Position numbers and translations under genes: made by a program. This document shows positions 8,884-19,022 of a stretch of DNA of 64,000 nucleotides, piece by piece. The notes beneath the pieces were generated by a model. That model made no database searches and was not told the origin of the DNA. It saw only the letters and a program-made list of their open reading frames with translations. Source of the DNA: Acetobacter sp. GTDB lineage: Bacteria; Pseudomonadota; Alphaproteobacteria; Acetobacterales; Acetobacteraceae. Location: the NCBI RefSeq assembly GCF_022483985.1, contig NZ_JAKVME010000003.1:147001-211000 (forward strand), in the 5' to 3' direction. Numbering within the stretch: the first letter of the stretch is position 1; every line of letters begins with the position of its first letter.

Positions 8884-9849
8884 ATGCCTGAAGTCTGTAT
8901 CTGCTACACGTCCGACGTCGGTTACCTGTTTCCGAGTTTCGTCAGCGCCCTACAGGCGAGACGCAATACCAACAGGAATCTCACCGATATCCTACTGATC
9001 GGAATTGATATAGACCCTGAATTACAAAAAAATTTTTCTAAACTCTGCAAGAAAAATGACATTGTCTTTCTCTGCTATACTGCCAGCGATATCGACCATG
9101 CACCAGCTACCACACTAGCGCGTCTGTTTCTCGATGATCTTTTACCCAGTTTTTACAAACGATTTCTTTATGTCGATGGAGACACGCAAATCCGGGGTGA
9201 TCTCGACCGTCTTCTGAATCAACCCCTTGCCACCGGAACATTCGCAGCCGTGACGGACCCCATGAGTTTTACCTTGGGCGATGATGACCAGATAGCACGC
9301 TCTTTCCAGAAGCATTGTTCTTCACTCGGGTTTTCTGACAGAGATGCGAAACAGTATTTCAATGCCGGTGTCATTTACGCCGATCGCGCCGGATGGGGAC
9401 GCATCGGGCGGGAAGCATGGAAAAAATTCGGTTCCCTTCAACCTAAACCCAGCTATCTTGATCAGGATGTTCTCAATCTGGTTGGACTTCCCCATCGTCT
9501 TACGATGTCTTTTTCCTGGAATTTTCCGATCTTCTTCAGAAATATCAGTCTCGATCCTATCATTGCGCCCTGTATCTATCACTTCATGTCATCCCCGAAA
9601 CCATGGGATGCCAACCTCCCTCCATGGGACGTAACAGCGTCATCACCTTACAATGAAATCATCGGCGCCTTTCCTGAACTCGCCTCCTACAGAAAACGTA
9701 TGAGCCCAACGCGGTTGCTGCGCTATACGCTACAGCAAAGATACAAGCGCTGGCTGGAGAGGCGGGAATGGTCAGGCGAGCGTATGCAGCGTATTCTCGC
9801 TTATGAGCAGAATGCCGATATAAAAAGCGGCTTCAAGACGGATGAATAA
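8884..9849 (+). CDS. Glycosyltransferase family 8 protein
   Basis: A 321-residue GT-A fold enzyme of the GT8 (LgtC/GspA) type, expected to transfer a hexose from a nucleotide sugar in the cytoplasm. The metal-binding DxD motif is in RFLYVDGDTQIRGDLD, followed by the family's FNAGV element (QYFNAGVIYADRAGW) and the DQDVLN motif. The ATG at 8884 follows GGGAG with good spacing; a TTG 12 bases upstream is the alternative. It is preceded by about 220 AT-rich bases. Together with two GT2 genes nearby it suggests a surface glycan or protein-glycosylation function. Donor and acceptor cannot be read from sequence. Confidence 0.85.
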   Translation: MPEVCICYTSDVGYLFPSFVSALQARRNTNRNLTDILLIGIDIDPELQKNFSKLCKKNDIVFLCYTASDIDHAPATTLARLFLDDLLPSFYKRFLYVDGDTQIRGDLDRLLNQPLATGTFAAVTDPMSFTLGDDDQIARSFQKHCSSLGFSDRDAKQYFNAGVIYADRAGWGRIGREAWKKFGSLQPKPSYLDQDVLNLVGLPHRLTMSFSWNFPIFFRNISLDPIIAPCIYHFMSSPKPWDANLPPWDVTASSPYNEIIGAFPELASYRKRMSPTRLLRYTLQQRYKRWLERREWSGERMQRILAYEQNADIKSGFKTDE

Positions 9850-10067
9850 TCATCACCCTAAACTGCACAGGCCGTTTTTGGAAATATGGCTAGCCTGAAA
9901 GCTGCCGGTCATATCGAAGAACGACATGGCCCGGAGAATTCTCCATCTGAAAACAAAAAGTCTTCTTGGATTTTTTTCTTCCAGAGAAGGATAGTTTCAG
10001 GCTTATCAATTGAACACCCTCTTTCCTTCTGTCTGCAGAAAGATCTCTGGCACAACACAATAAAAAA

Positions 10068-10100
10068 GGCCGTAGCAGAGAAACCCGCTACGGCCTTTTT
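10068..10100. terminator. Bidirectional terminator between the GT8 and Hint genes
   Basis: GGCCGTAGC (10068-10076) pairs perfectly with GCTACGGCC (10087-10095). The stem has six A before it and five T after it, so it can stop transcription in both directions. It is 22 bases beyond the stop of the minus-strand Hint gene. Bases 9850-10067 show no convincing gene. Confidence 0.88.
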
Positions 10101-10121
10101 CAGTCAGTCATCAGAACCCGT

Positions 10122-12962
10122 TCAGGCGCAGAGACTAAGCGTCTGTCCATTTGTCTCAAGACGATAAGGCCCTGCCGCTACAATCTGGACTTTGAGCAGA
10201 GCTTTTGTATTCGGCACTCTCTCGCCGAGATCAAGAACAGCATCGCCATTGGTCCAGCGAAACGAAGCATTCTCCTCGACACCATGCCAGCCGACAAAAG
10301 ATTGTCCAGCGAGATGGCTGTTGACGGCGCGGCCGTAGGAACCACCCTCCAGCAGGATCACACTCCCCACGAGAACACCCAGCATACGACGGTCATCAAC
10401 AAACGGTCCGACAATGTCAGACGGTCTGTCGGCACGTGAGCATATCCGGATTTCCGTGACGTTTTCCGGAACTTCGACTGTGACTACGCCATTTTTTTCG
10501 TCCAGACGACGGAGCGTCTGTCCGGAAAGAGTGCGGAACGACAAGTCCGGTTTCCGGGTCAGTGGCGCTCTGGCAGGTGCGGTCAGACCTAGAACGCCCG
10601 TTGCGCGTGCAGCGATACGCTGATGCAAGCCCTCGACCTCCTCACGGCTGGTGAGCAGAGGCGCCGCCGCATCGGCCCATGTCAGACGTCGTGAGGTCAG
10701 GGAAACGACCGCGCCACCCGTGAAGGAACGACGGTTTCCTGTGTCGAGATAGCTTTCCGTCGCTGTGTTTTCAGCAAGAATGATACTGTGGCGCTCTGTC
10801 TCGACATGGAAGTAGCGATAGGAGCTGACGGACCGATCATAGAAAATGCTGGAGCCATTCACCAGCATCCGGACCGGTACAAAGCCGCCTTCGAAATGAA
10901 AGCTGTGCTCGGCCGTCACCAGAAGATCAGCAAACGGCACGTTCTCGGAAATGGCATTCTTGAGGATACGGACAGGATAGCCCGCGTCCGCATCATCAAG
11001 CTCAGGACGCACGGCAGCGTTCTGGAAACCGACCCAGACCACAGGACGTGTGCTCTCATGCGCATCGAGAACGATCAGTTCATCACCGACGGACAGGTCT
11101 TCAACCGCCACATCGCCGCGTGTCGTGCGAATGCGTGTGCCTTCAACGAAACAGACATCCGTCGCGACCGTGTTGATCAGCCAGTCGCCCGCTGCATCCT
11201 TGGAGAATGTTGAAGAACCCGGCACAAAGCCGTCAGCCGTTTCGATATGAGACAGCGTGTAGGTCTGGCCGTTATCCAGCGTGATCGCCAGCGAGTAGCT
11301 GCCATCACCGTTTTTCGTATAAACGGCGGCCGTTGGCTGAGCATTCAGATCCGCGTCAATGGCAAAGTGCGTGTTTGCGTTAACCCCGACAAAAGTCGTG
11401 TCGATCTGTTTCGTGTCACCAGCCAGAACAAGTGTGTTGCTGCTGTCATCAAAGCTGATCGTACTCGTATTGCCATACAGACGCGCATAGAACGTGCTGT
11501 CATCCGCCAGATTGATAGACGGCAGATCGACCATCACCGAGTTGGCCTGGGTGCCCAGTGTGGAGTTCGACAGATTCAGCGTCCCACCACCGGCAAGATG
11601 GCTGCTGTCGAAAACGACATTTCCATCATTACCTGTAATGTTCAGCGTGCCGTCCATGGCGCTGACACCGCCCAGTTCGACTTTCGCCGGTGTGTCGATA
11701 TTCAGCACACCGTTGCCACGCACTTCGAAACCCGCCGTCGAGAACACATAACTGTTCGGATTCTGGGGATTGTTCGCCGTAACGGTCAGTGTCGCATTCG
11801 GATTGACCGAAAGGCTGACGAACTGTCCCACATTCGGCTGATCAGCGACGATATAGAGCGGATCAGTGTCTGATCCAGACAAAGACGCGTGAAAGCAGCT
11901 GTTTGACTGCGGGATGTCGCCCTGAGACCAGTTACTGCTGTCAGACCAGCTCGCCGGGTTGCTTTCCGTACCCGTGCCTATGAAAGTATCCGTGGCTACC
12001 GCTGAATGGTTTGTGTAGCCATCGGTCGCCGAAGCCGTTCCGGAACCGACGCTGTCAGCGTGTGTAACAACGGCCTGAAGCTGAGTGTGCTGTGCTGTGG
12101 ACGCATAGTCTGGCGTAACGGAACTTGCATTCTGTTCCGTAAACAGCCAGTCGCCAGAGGCATCCTTGCTGAACGACACTGAACCGGGAACAAACCCGTC
12201 AGCCGGCACGATGTCGGACAGAGTCAGAGAGTGCCCATTGGTGAAAGAGATGGTGTAGCTGTATGAGCCATCACCGTTCGCTGCGACATTGACGCTGGCA
12301 GGCGTAACGCCATCAGTGCCGTTGATTGCAAAATGCGCGTTTTCTGAAACACCGTAAATCGCTGTCGAAACCGTCGAATCATTTGCATCCAGAACAACCG
12401 TATTGTTCGTGGATGGATCAAACGTGATTGAACTTCCGGTCGCATTCCAGCCCGTATACAGCGTGCTGCCACTCTGGAGCGTAATATCCATATCCGGGAC
12501 ATGGATCGGCGCGTCCGGGCTACCCAGCGTTGAGTTGATCAGGTTGAGCGTGCCATTGCCGTTCAGGCTGTTCCCATCAAGGACGACATTGCCAGGATTA
12601 TTCATGATCGTAATCGTGCCGCCACGATTCTGGGTGTAAAGACCCAGTTCCACCTTGGACGACGTGTCGACGATCAGTTCACCGGTCGGCGCAATCTCCA
12701 TTCCGTATGTCGCGAAAACATTTCCCGCGTCATTCGATGAGGCCTCCGCCGTAATTTTCAGCGTTCCGTAATCACCGATACTGAGGGAACTTATCTGCCC
12801 GTAGGACACGGCATTCGCCACGGCAACACCACGATCGCTGTCGCTGCTGCCACCGATATAGGCCGCCTGACAGGTGTGGCTCTGTGGCAGATCCTCATTC
12901 GACCAGTTCGTGGGATCGAAAAAATCGTCCGACGTTGACCCATTCCAATATGTTGTAGCCAT
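10122..12962 (-). CDS. Large Hint-domain protein with two repeated N-terminal modules
   Basis: A 946-residue protein. The N-terminal two thirds hold two related modules, each opening with a W-rich motif (TYWNGSTSDDFFDPTNWS; TFIGTGTESNPASWSD), with repetitive beta-helix-like sequence (GNVVLDGNSLNGNGTLNL; GNVVFDSSHLAGGGTLNL) and closing with a matching FVPGS.SFSKDA.GDWL segment. A Hint (hedgehog/intein) domain starts at Cys604 (CFVEGTRIRTTRGDV) and has the His block TAEHSFHFEGG. About 200 residues follow, with a motif VDDRRMLGVLVG shared with the second Hint protein at 46297-48024. No classical signal peptide is seen. I chose the ATG at 12962, after GAGG. Export and self-processing are plausible but inferred. 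Confidence 0.85.
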   Translation of the reverse strand: MATTYWNGSTSDDFFDPTNWSNEDLPQSHTCQAAYIGGSSDSDRGVAVANAVSYGQISSLSIGDYGTLKITAEASSNDAGNVFATYGMEIAPTGELIVDTSSKVELGLYTQNRGGTITIMNNPGNVVLDGNSLNGNGTLNLINSTLGSPDAPIHVPDMDITLQSGSTLYTGWNATGSSITFDPSTNNTVVLDANDSTVSTAIYGVSENAHFAINGTDGVTPASVNVAANGDGSYSYTISFTNGHSLTLSDIVPADGFVPGSVSFSKDASGDWLFTEQNASSVTPDYASTAQHTQLQAVVTHADSVGSGTASATDGYTNHSAVATDTFIGTGTESNPASWSDSSNWSQGDIPQSNSCFHASLSGSDTDPLYIVADQPNVGQFVSLSVNPNATLTVTANNPQNPNSYVFSTAGFEVRGNGVLNIDTPAKVELGGVSAMDGTLNITGNDGNVVFDSSHLAGGGTLNLSNSTLGTQANSVMVDLPSINLADDSTFYARLYGNTSTISFDDSSNTLVLAGDTKQIDTTFVGVNANTHFAIDADLNAQPTAAVYTKNGDGSYSLAITLDNGQTYTLSHIETADGFVPGSSTFSKDAAGDWLINTVATDVCFVEGTRIRTTRGDVAVEDLSVGDELIVLDAHESTRPVVWVGFQNAAVRPELDDADAGYPVRILKNAISENVPFADLLVTAEHSFHFEGGFVPVRMLVNGSSIFYDRSVSSYRYFHVETERHSIILAENTATESYLDTGNRRSFTGGAVVSLTSRRLTWADAAAPLLTSREEVEGLHQRIAARATGVLGLTAPARAPLTRKPDLSFRTLSGQTLRRLDEKNGVVTVEVPENVTEIRICSRADRPSDIVGPFVDDRRMLGVLVGSVILLEGGSYGRAVNSHLAGQSFVGWHGVEENASFRWTNGDAVLDLGERVPNTKALLKVQIVAAGPYRLETNGQTLSLCA

Positions 12963-13305
12963 GCGGACCTCGTTCGCTGAAAGCCGGCCGGGAACCGGAC
13001 ATTCGCGCACATCCTTCACTGAGAAACAGCAGGATATACGCAGAATAAAATGATAGAAGATGCCTTTTGATACACGCCTATACTAAATGTTAACCTACTT
13101 CAAACTAATAACATGCAAAAAATAGACCTAATATCTAAGGTTTTGTTTTTAAATTGCTTTTATTTAAATTATAGAAAAATATTTTACTATTATATTTATA
13201 TATTTTTATATAATTTTAAATATAAATATTGTTATTGGAACAATTTATTTATAATTAAACAAATACGCCTATTTGAGACGATTGAGGCTGAATTTTTTCA
13301 GGTCT
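12963..13305. other. AT-rich gene-free stretch
   Basis: Beyond the ribosome site of the Hint gene this stretch becomes extremely rich in A and T (runs such as 13130-13265). The open frame seen on the plus strand is low-complexity and has no family character. It presumably holds the promoter of the minus-strand Hint gene; no clear box can be assigned. Confidence 0.5.
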
Positions 13306-14175
13306 TCAGGCCCGTTTCCCAAGCATTTTTGCCGCCAGCCTTGCCGCAGACGAATAATATCCTTCAATTCGTCCCAGCAGTACATACGCGTGATAAAGCA
13401 TAGCGTTCCGGTCGCCTTTTAGGATATTGAAGAAAATTCCTCCAACCGGCCTGACCACAAATTTTAGAAGAACACTCCACGGAGCAGCATTTTTGCGTAA
13501 CGCGTATCCCATGCCCCTCGCGTAGCTTCTGGCGCGCATCAGATTGACGCCTGTCGGTTTGTCCGGATGCACCACCTGAAGCCGCGTATCGAAATATCCC
13601 CCCACGCCGTGCGCCAGTAACCGCAACCCTAGGTCCTGTCCCTCTGCGGCAACGAATCGGCAACCCGGCCCCATGTTGGCGTCAAACCCGCCTACGGCCT
13701 CATACGCGGCTCGACGGATGAACATGTTGAACTCCACAAGACCCGTCCAGATGTTGTTTTCATTCAGCCTGGCGCTGGTAGTCAGCCATCGCCCCATCTG
13801 CGAAGGACGCCCGTGCTGATTCAACACCACGCCGGTCAGCAGCCCCAAAGAGGGATTTTTCCTGAAACTGGCATCGACCTGTTCCAGCGTATCCGGAAGA
13901 TAAAGGCAGTCATCGTCGGGAAAAGCGATGATGTCTCCTGTCGCATGGGACGCGCCGACGATACAGGCATAGCGGCATTTCCGGACATCGATCCGGATAT
14001 GCCGGACAGGCAGGACTTTCGAAAAGTCCGCGACGACAGAATCATAGATATCGCCGCCACTCTGATCGACCAGAATAACCTCAAGGTCGTGGAACGTCTG
14101 TCGGGTCAGAGCATCCAGAAACGCCCTCACATCCCCGGGACGGTCGAGAGTCGGGATTACAAGGGAGAAACGCAT
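13306..14175 (-). CDS. Glycosyltransferase family 2 protein
   Basis: A 289-residue GT2 enzyme. It opens with the family signature FSLVIPTLDRPGDVRAFLDA, has VILVDQSG and the metal-binding FPDDDCLY, and an acceptor-side RRAAYEAVGGFD segment. Weakly hydrophobic stretches near the C-terminus (about 235-275) may be membrane-associated. Expected role: transfer of a sugar from a nucleotide donor during assembly of a surface polysaccharide. It follows another GT2 gene on the same strand by 37 bases, so the two are probably co-transcribed. Specificity is unknown. Confidence 0.85.
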   Translation of the reverse strand: MRFSLVIPTLDRPGDVRAFLDALTRQTFHDLEVILVDQSGGDIYDSVVADFSKVLPVRHIRIDVRKCRYACIVGASHATGDIIAFPDDDCLYLPDTLEQVDASFRKNPSLGLLTGVVLNQHGRPSQMGRWLTTSARLNENNIWTGLVEFNMFIRRAAYEAVGGFDANMGPGCRFVAAEGQDLGLRLLAHGVGGYFDTRLQVVHPDKPTGVNLMRARSYARGMGYALRKNAAPWSVLLKFVVRPVGGIFFNILKGDRNAMLYHAYVLLGRIEGYYSSAARLAAKMLGKRA

Positions 14176-14212
14176 CAGCCTACCACTTCATTTCACGCCG
14201 AAAACAGCCTGC

Positions 14213-15112
14213 TTATAGATCCAGAATATGCTCGGGACGGAGACGTCCGCGCAGCACATCTCTCCACGCAAGCCAGTTTCCCTTCATGCGCCCTTTCCGG
14301 TCGACCCACGGTTCCGGACGAAAGCTTCTGACAATATTGATCAGCGTATGACGTCCGGCGCTCCGGAAAGCATGTCCCCAGAGATACGATCCCTTGCGGG
14401 CAAGGTACAGCGGATTGACGATCTGGGAATATCCCAGGCGCAGGCCGGATGTTTTTCCTTTTTTACTACCCAGATGAACACCCTGAGCGGCCTCCCCACG
14501 GACGATACGACCGTAGGGCAGAATGCGCCTTGAGAAATCAATATCTTCATACCAGGCATACAGAGGCAGACGTTCATCAAAACGGATGCCTGTGCGCCTG
14601 ACCACGTCCAGACGGAAAGCCATGTTGCAGCCGTAGGTATTGAAGACATCGACAACCGTATTGTCCTGCGATGCCGACGACTTCGCCAGAACAGCGAGAG
14701 CGTGCTCCACCGTCAGTCCGGGACCGACCGCGCCATCTTCCAGAACCCTGCCGGTCATACCGGCTATGTGACTGTCATTTTTGAAAACAGCCAGCATATT
14801 CTCAAGATAATCATGTCTCGGAAAAAAATCATCATCAAGAAACAGCACGACATCCGCGTCCCGGGCGTGATCCAGAATGACGTTTCTTTGCGCAGGCAGA
14901 CCACGACCGCCCTGAAGCAGGACAAGATCACATCCCGGCACAAGTCCGGCTGTGACACCTTCAATATCAGTCGGGCTTTTATGACAGATCACAATCCTGT
15001 CCGGCCTTACGCTCTGCCGGTTCAATTCCCTGACAAGTGACGCCAGAACCGACGCACGGCCCGAAGTCGCCAAACCCACAATGACTTTCGGCTCGTCCGG
15101 AAGACCCGTCAT
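14213..15112 (-). CDS. Glycosyltransferase family 2 protein
   Basis: A 299-residue GT2 enzyme, first of the minus-strand pair. Motifs: VGLATSGRASVLASLVREL at the start, nucleotide-binding region with RIVICHKSP, DVVLFLDDDFFPRHDYLE as the metal-binding DDD block, and a YEDIDFSRR motif like the ED acid motif of rhamnosyl- and galactofuranosyl-type GT2 enzymes. The ATG at 15112 follows AGAGGA with good spacing; a TTG 18 bases upstream is less likely. Probable operon with the next GT2 gene. Substrate not predictable. Confidence 0.85.
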   Translation of the reverse strand: MTGLPDEPKVIVGLATSGRASVLASLVRELNRQSVRPDRIVICHKSPTDIEGVTAGLVPGCDLVLLQGGRGLPAQRNVILDHARDADVVLFLDDDFFPRHDYLENMLAVFKNDSHIAGMTGRVLEDGAVGPGLTVEHALAVLAKSSASQDNTVVDVFNTYGCNMAFRLDVVRRTGIRFDERLPLYAWYEDIDFSRRILPYGRIVRGEAAQGVHLGSKKGKTSGLRLGYSQIVNPLYLARKGSYLWGHAFRSAGRHTLINIVRSFRPEPWVDRKGRMKGNWLAWRDVLRGRLRPEHILDL

Positions 15113-15244
15113 AATCTGTCCTCTTTTCAAAACTGCCTGACGGGACCAACATCATTCCGTCAACGTCAGAAGCATTTGCTCCAGACAACAAACCTGTTCC
15201 GTCCTGCTGCTTTCAAACAGGACAACCCCGCCTCCCTCAGAGGC

Positions 15245-15694
15245 TCAAGGCAGGGACACACCTTCAAATTCCAGCAGCCACACCTTGTCGTCCAGACCAC
15301 CATCGCCGGAATAGCCACCCAGACCGTGTACCGCCACGACACGATGACAGGGGATCAGGATCGGCACAGGGTTTCGTCCCACAGCCTGCCCGACAGAACG
15401 GGGCGAACCGCCGACCTGCTGTGCTATCTGCTTGTAGGTCCGGGTCTCGCCGAGAGGAATCTCACATAGAGCAGCCCAGACCTTTTTCTGGTAATCCGTA
15501 CCCCACGGCTTCATCGGGTAGGGAAATGTTTCTGTCGGCTTATCAAACCACTGATCCAGCCAGTCCCGCACTTCGCACAGCAGAGGTGTTTCGGTCTGAT
15601 CCCGCCCCCATCCCCAGTCCAGAGCGATGATCGCCCCGTCTTCTTCCGTTATCGTAAGAGGCCCCAGAGGAGAATGCAGGGATAACTGGGGCAT
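15245..15694 (-). CDS. ogt: Methylated-DNA-[protein]-cysteine S-methyltransferase
   Basis: A 149-residue suicide DNA-repair protein that moves the alkyl group of O6-alkylguanine to its own cysteine. The active site IPCHRVV is at residues 114-120 (Cys116). The preceding helix-turn-helix contains [11 protein letters not shown] and GQAVGRNP, typical of the family. There is no AdaA/AraC domain, so it is of the Ogt type. Start: the ATG at 15694 follows GGAG; the frame extends to 15721 without family similarity. Confidence 0.92.
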   Translation of the reverse strand: MPQLSLHSPLGPLTITEEDGAIIALDWGWGRDQTETPLLCEVRDWLDQWFDKPTETFPYPMKPWGTDYQKKVWAALCEIPLGETRTYKQIAQQVGGSPRSVGQAVGRNPVPILIPCHRVVAVHGLGGYSGDGGLDDKVWLLEFEGVSLP

Positions 15695-15811
15695 GAGACA
15701 ACTCCGACAGGAAGGCCACACAGAGACACACAGGACGTGCTACCTCTTGTCCGCGCCCATCAGCTTCACGTCAATATTCGCTTAAGATTTTCGAACGAGA
15801 TACTGCATATC

Positions 15812-17146
15812 ATGCCGCCACACGCATCAGTTGCCCATCATGCCCTGCCGCCGGTCTTCGCCCTTGCCACCGGAGCAGGACGCGGAGCCATTGCCATCAT
15901 GCGGGTCAGCGGTGCAGGCAGCGACCAGATACTCCGCACCCTTGCCGGGCAACTGCCCGCACCACGCAGAGCCTCTTTTCGTAGAATATGGCGCGATGCG
16001 GCACAGCAGGAAGACCATCTGGACGACGCCGTCACCATCTGGTCACCCGGTCCCAACAGCTATACCGGCGAAGATAGTTTCGAACTTCATTTGCATGCCG
16101 GACCAGCCATCATTTCCGCTGTCGCCGACGCTCTGGTGGCGGCAGGAGCACGTCCCGCCGAACCGGGAGAGTTTACCCGCCGGGCTTTCATGCATGGACG
16201 CGTTGATCTGACGGAAGCCGAAGGCATCGCTGACCTGATTGAGGCCGAGACGGAAACGCAGCGCAGGCAGGCTCTTGCTCAGGCTGACGGCGCACTGGGC
16301 GCGCTTTACAAAAGCTGGGCAAAAAGGTTGCGTGGCGTCCTTGCCCAGCAGGAAGCTCTGATCGATTTTCCTGACGAGGAACTCCCCCCCGAAATAGAGA
16401 GCGCCCTTCTGAGCGAAATCACGGCGCTCAACGACGAAATCCATCACCATCTCGCGGACGGTGAACGCGGCGAGCGAATCCGTCGCGGCCTTGTCTTTTC
16501 CATTGTCGGGCCACCCAACGCAGGAAAATCCAGCCTCCTGAATTATCTGGCCGAACGGGATGCCGCCATCGTCTCACCCATTGCGGGCACCACACGCGAC
16601 ACGATTGAAATCGCCACCATTCTGGCCGGAGTAAAAGTCACGTTCGTCGATACAGCGGGCCTGCGCGAGACGAGTGATCCGATCGAAGCGGAGGGAGTCC
16701 GACGCGCGATGTTTCACGTGGAACATTCGGACCTTGTCCTGCAACTCTTTCCCTCGGACCAGCCCTATCCCGACGTCATTCCTCAGGCACTGGCCGTCTG
16801 CAACAAGACCGATCTGGCGCCTGCGCCCACCATACTGGGCCAGAACCCGGTTCTCGGCATCAGCCTGCAAACAGGTGACGGCGTTCCCGAACTGCGAAAA
16901 ACGCTTGAAAGAGAAGCCCTCAAACTGACACAAGGAAGCGGGCCGCCACCCCTGACCCGCGCACGCCACAGGGCCGCGGCTGAAGCAGCTTCGACCAGTC
17001 TGGAAGCGGCTCTGAGCATGGACTGGCCGGAAATGCGTGGCGAGGAGTTGCGTCTGGCCATGCGCGCACTGGGTCGACTGACTGGCGAAGTCGGCGTTGA
17101 AGATATACTGGATACCATCTTCGGTCAGTTCTGCATCGGGAAGTAA
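15812..17146 (+). CDS. mnmE: tRNA uridine-5-carboxymethylaminomethyl GTPase MnmE
   Basis: MnmE works with MnmG to modify the wobble uridine of several tRNAs. The protein (444 residues) has an N-terminal tetrahydrofolate-binding domain ([22 protein letters not shown]), a helical domain, and an inserted GTPase domain with P-loop GPPNAGKSS, switch G3 DTAG and G4 NKTD. It ends FCIGK, which carries the conserved catalytic cysteine. The frame extends upstream to 15737, but the ATG at 15812 gives the expected N-terminus. First gene of mnmE-mnmG-rsmG-parA-parB; the gap to mnmG is 12 bases. A parS-like site lies inside at 16710-16725. Confidence 0.95.
   Translation: MPPHASVAHHALPPVFALATGAGRGAIAIMRVSGAGSDQILRTLAGQLPAPRRASFRRIWRDAAQQEDHLDDAVTIWSPGPNSYTGEDSFELHLHAGPAIISAVADALVAAGARPAEPGEFTRRAFMHGRVDLTEAEGIADLIEAETETQRRQALAQADGALGALYKSWAKRLRGVLAQQEALIDFPDEELPPEIESALLSEITALNDEIHHHLADGERGERIRRGLVFSIVGPPNAGKSSLLNYLAERDAAIVSPIAGTTRDTIEIATILAGVKVTFVDTAGLRETSDPIEAEGVRRAMFHVEHSDLVLQLFPSDQPYPDVIPQALAVCNKTDLAPAPTILGQNPVLGISLQTGDGVPELRKTLEREALKLTQGSGPPPLTRARHRAAAEAASTSLEAALSMDWPEMRGEELRLAMRALGRLTGEVGVEDILDTIFGQFCIGK
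16710..16725. promoter_or_regulatory. parS-like site within mnmE (15 of 16)
   Basis: TGTTTCACGTGGAACA, one mismatch from the ParB consensus. It is 2.3 kb from the perfect site in rsmG and 3.7 kb from parB. Confidence 0.65.
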
Positions 17147-17158
17147 GAGGAAAGCATC

Positions 17159-19022
17159 ATGGAAACGCAGTTCGATGTCATCGTCGTCGGTGGCGGACAC
17201 GCGGGCTGCGAGGCGGCTGCCGCAGCGGCCCGGTGCGGGGCGAAAACAGTTCTTCTCACGCATCGCATGGATACTGTCGGCGCCATGTCCTGTAATCCCG
17301 CCATCGGTGGCATCGGCAAAGGACATTTGGTCCGTGAAATCGACGCACTCGACGGGTTGATGGGACGCGCCGCTGACGCCGCAGGAATCCACTTCAAGCT
17401 TCTGAACCGCTCCAAAGGGCCTGCCGTGCATGGCCCCCGCGCACAGGCAGATCGAGGTCTCTATCGCAGTGCGATTCACGCTCTTCTGCGTGCGACCGAC
17501 AACCTGACCATTATCGAAGCCGCTGTCGGCGATCTGATCCTGACATTAGACGAAAAGGTTGCTGGAGTGTTCTGCGAAGATGGTCGGCGCTTTATGGCGC
17601 CTTCCGTCGTGATCGCTGCTGGAACTTTTCTTCGGGGCGTTATCCATTTCGGCCATGAGACCGAGCCAGCCGGACGCGTTGGCGATCTGCCCGCCAACGC
17701 ACTTGGTCTGCGTCTCGAAGCGCTGGGCCTGCCGATGGGACGCCTCAAGACCGGCACCCCCCGCCCGTATCGCCCGCGCCAGCATTGACTGGGACGCGCT
17801 TCCAGAAGATCAGGGCGACGCCGAGCCAGAACCGTTTTCCTATCTGACGACCCGCATCGCCAATCCACAGGTCAGTTGCCGCATCACGGCGACCAACGAA
17901 AAGACTCATGCCATCATCCGTGAGCACATTCACCTCTCGGCTGTTTATGGAGGAGCCATCGCCGGACGCGGTCCACGCTACTGCCCTTCCATTGAGGACA
18001 AGGTTGTCCGTTTTGCCGAAAAAACGTCTCATCAGATATTTCTGGAACCGGAAGCGCTTCCTGGCAATCCGGGCGGCGATCTGGTCTATCCCAACGGCAT
18101 TTCGACCAGCCTGCCACCCTTTGTGCAGGAACAGATGATCCGCACCATCCCCGGCATGGAACAGGCACGGATCGTCCGGCCCGGCTATGCTGTGGAGTAT
18201 GACTATATTGATCCGCGAGCGCTTTCTCACTCTCTGGAACTTCGAGCGATCCCCGGCCTTTTCATGGCCGGACAGATCAATGGCACCACGGGTTATGAAG
18301 AAGCCGGAGCGCAGGGTCTTCTTGCTGGCATCAACGCCGCACGCCGCGCTGCCGGAAGCGATGCGCTGACCATCAGCCGCAGCGAAGCCTATCTGGGCGT
18401 CATGATTGATGACCTTGTGACGCAGGGCGTCTCGGAACCGTATCGCATGTTCACTTCGCGGGCGGAATACCGGCTGACCCTGCGGGCCGACAATGCAGAT
18501 CTGCGCCTTACCCCTCCCGGCATTGCCTGCGGATGTGTCGGCACGGAACGCGCCCGTCAGTTCGAAAGAGTCAGCGAGGAACTTCAGGCCGCAACCGAAC
18601 GCGCCAAGGCTGAGACATGGCTCCCGACGGATATTGCTCACGCAGGCGGCGCGGCCTCGCAGGATGGACGCAGGCGGTCTCTCTTTGAAATCATGGCGTC
18701 GGGCGGAAACACGTCCATCGCCGGACGACTGGCCCCGTGGTTCGCCGAACTGCCGCATCGTGTGCGTCTGCATGTGGAAACAGAGGCCCGCTATAGCGGC
18801 TATCTGATCCGGCAGGAGCGGGAGATCAGACAGCTTCACGCCGAAGGCGCCGTCAGCATTCCAGAGAGCTTTGACTTCGGTCAGGTCGGCGGCCTGAGCG
18901 CGGAAATGAAGGAACGATTCGAACGCGTGCGTCCGACCAATTTTGCCGCAGCCCAGAGAATCCCGGGGATCACACCGTCGGCGCTGGTCGCTCTTCTCGC
19001 GCATATCAGGCAGGCCGCATGA
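17159..19022 (+). pseudogene. mnmG: mnmG (tRNA modification FAD enzyme) with a single-base frameshift
   Basis: MnmG is the FAD/NADH partner of MnmE. Residues 1-204 read normally ([13 protein letters not shown] dinucleotide-binding motif, [27 protein letters not shown], ending RLKTGTP). The frame then shifts at a run of six C (17757-17762) and stops at 17788. The rest, from [13 protein letters not shown] to the normal C-terminus at 19022, is intact in the +1 frame. Removing one C would restore the text TP-A-RIA and a full-length protein of about 620 residues. Every other region is well conserved, and loss of MnmG alone beside an intact mnmE is unexpected. A sequencing or assembly error in the homopolymer is the likeliest cause; a real mutation is possible. 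Confidence 0.9.

Noticed and set aside
9886..10167. A 93-codon plus-strand frame between the GT8 and Hint genes
   Set aside because: It crosses the bidirectional terminator and the end of the Hint gene, and has no ribosome site or recognisable sequence.
13113..13403. A 96-codon plus-strand frame in AT-rich DNA
   Set aside because: Low-complexity product rich in Tyr, Lys and Phe; its 3' part is antisense to the GT2 gene.
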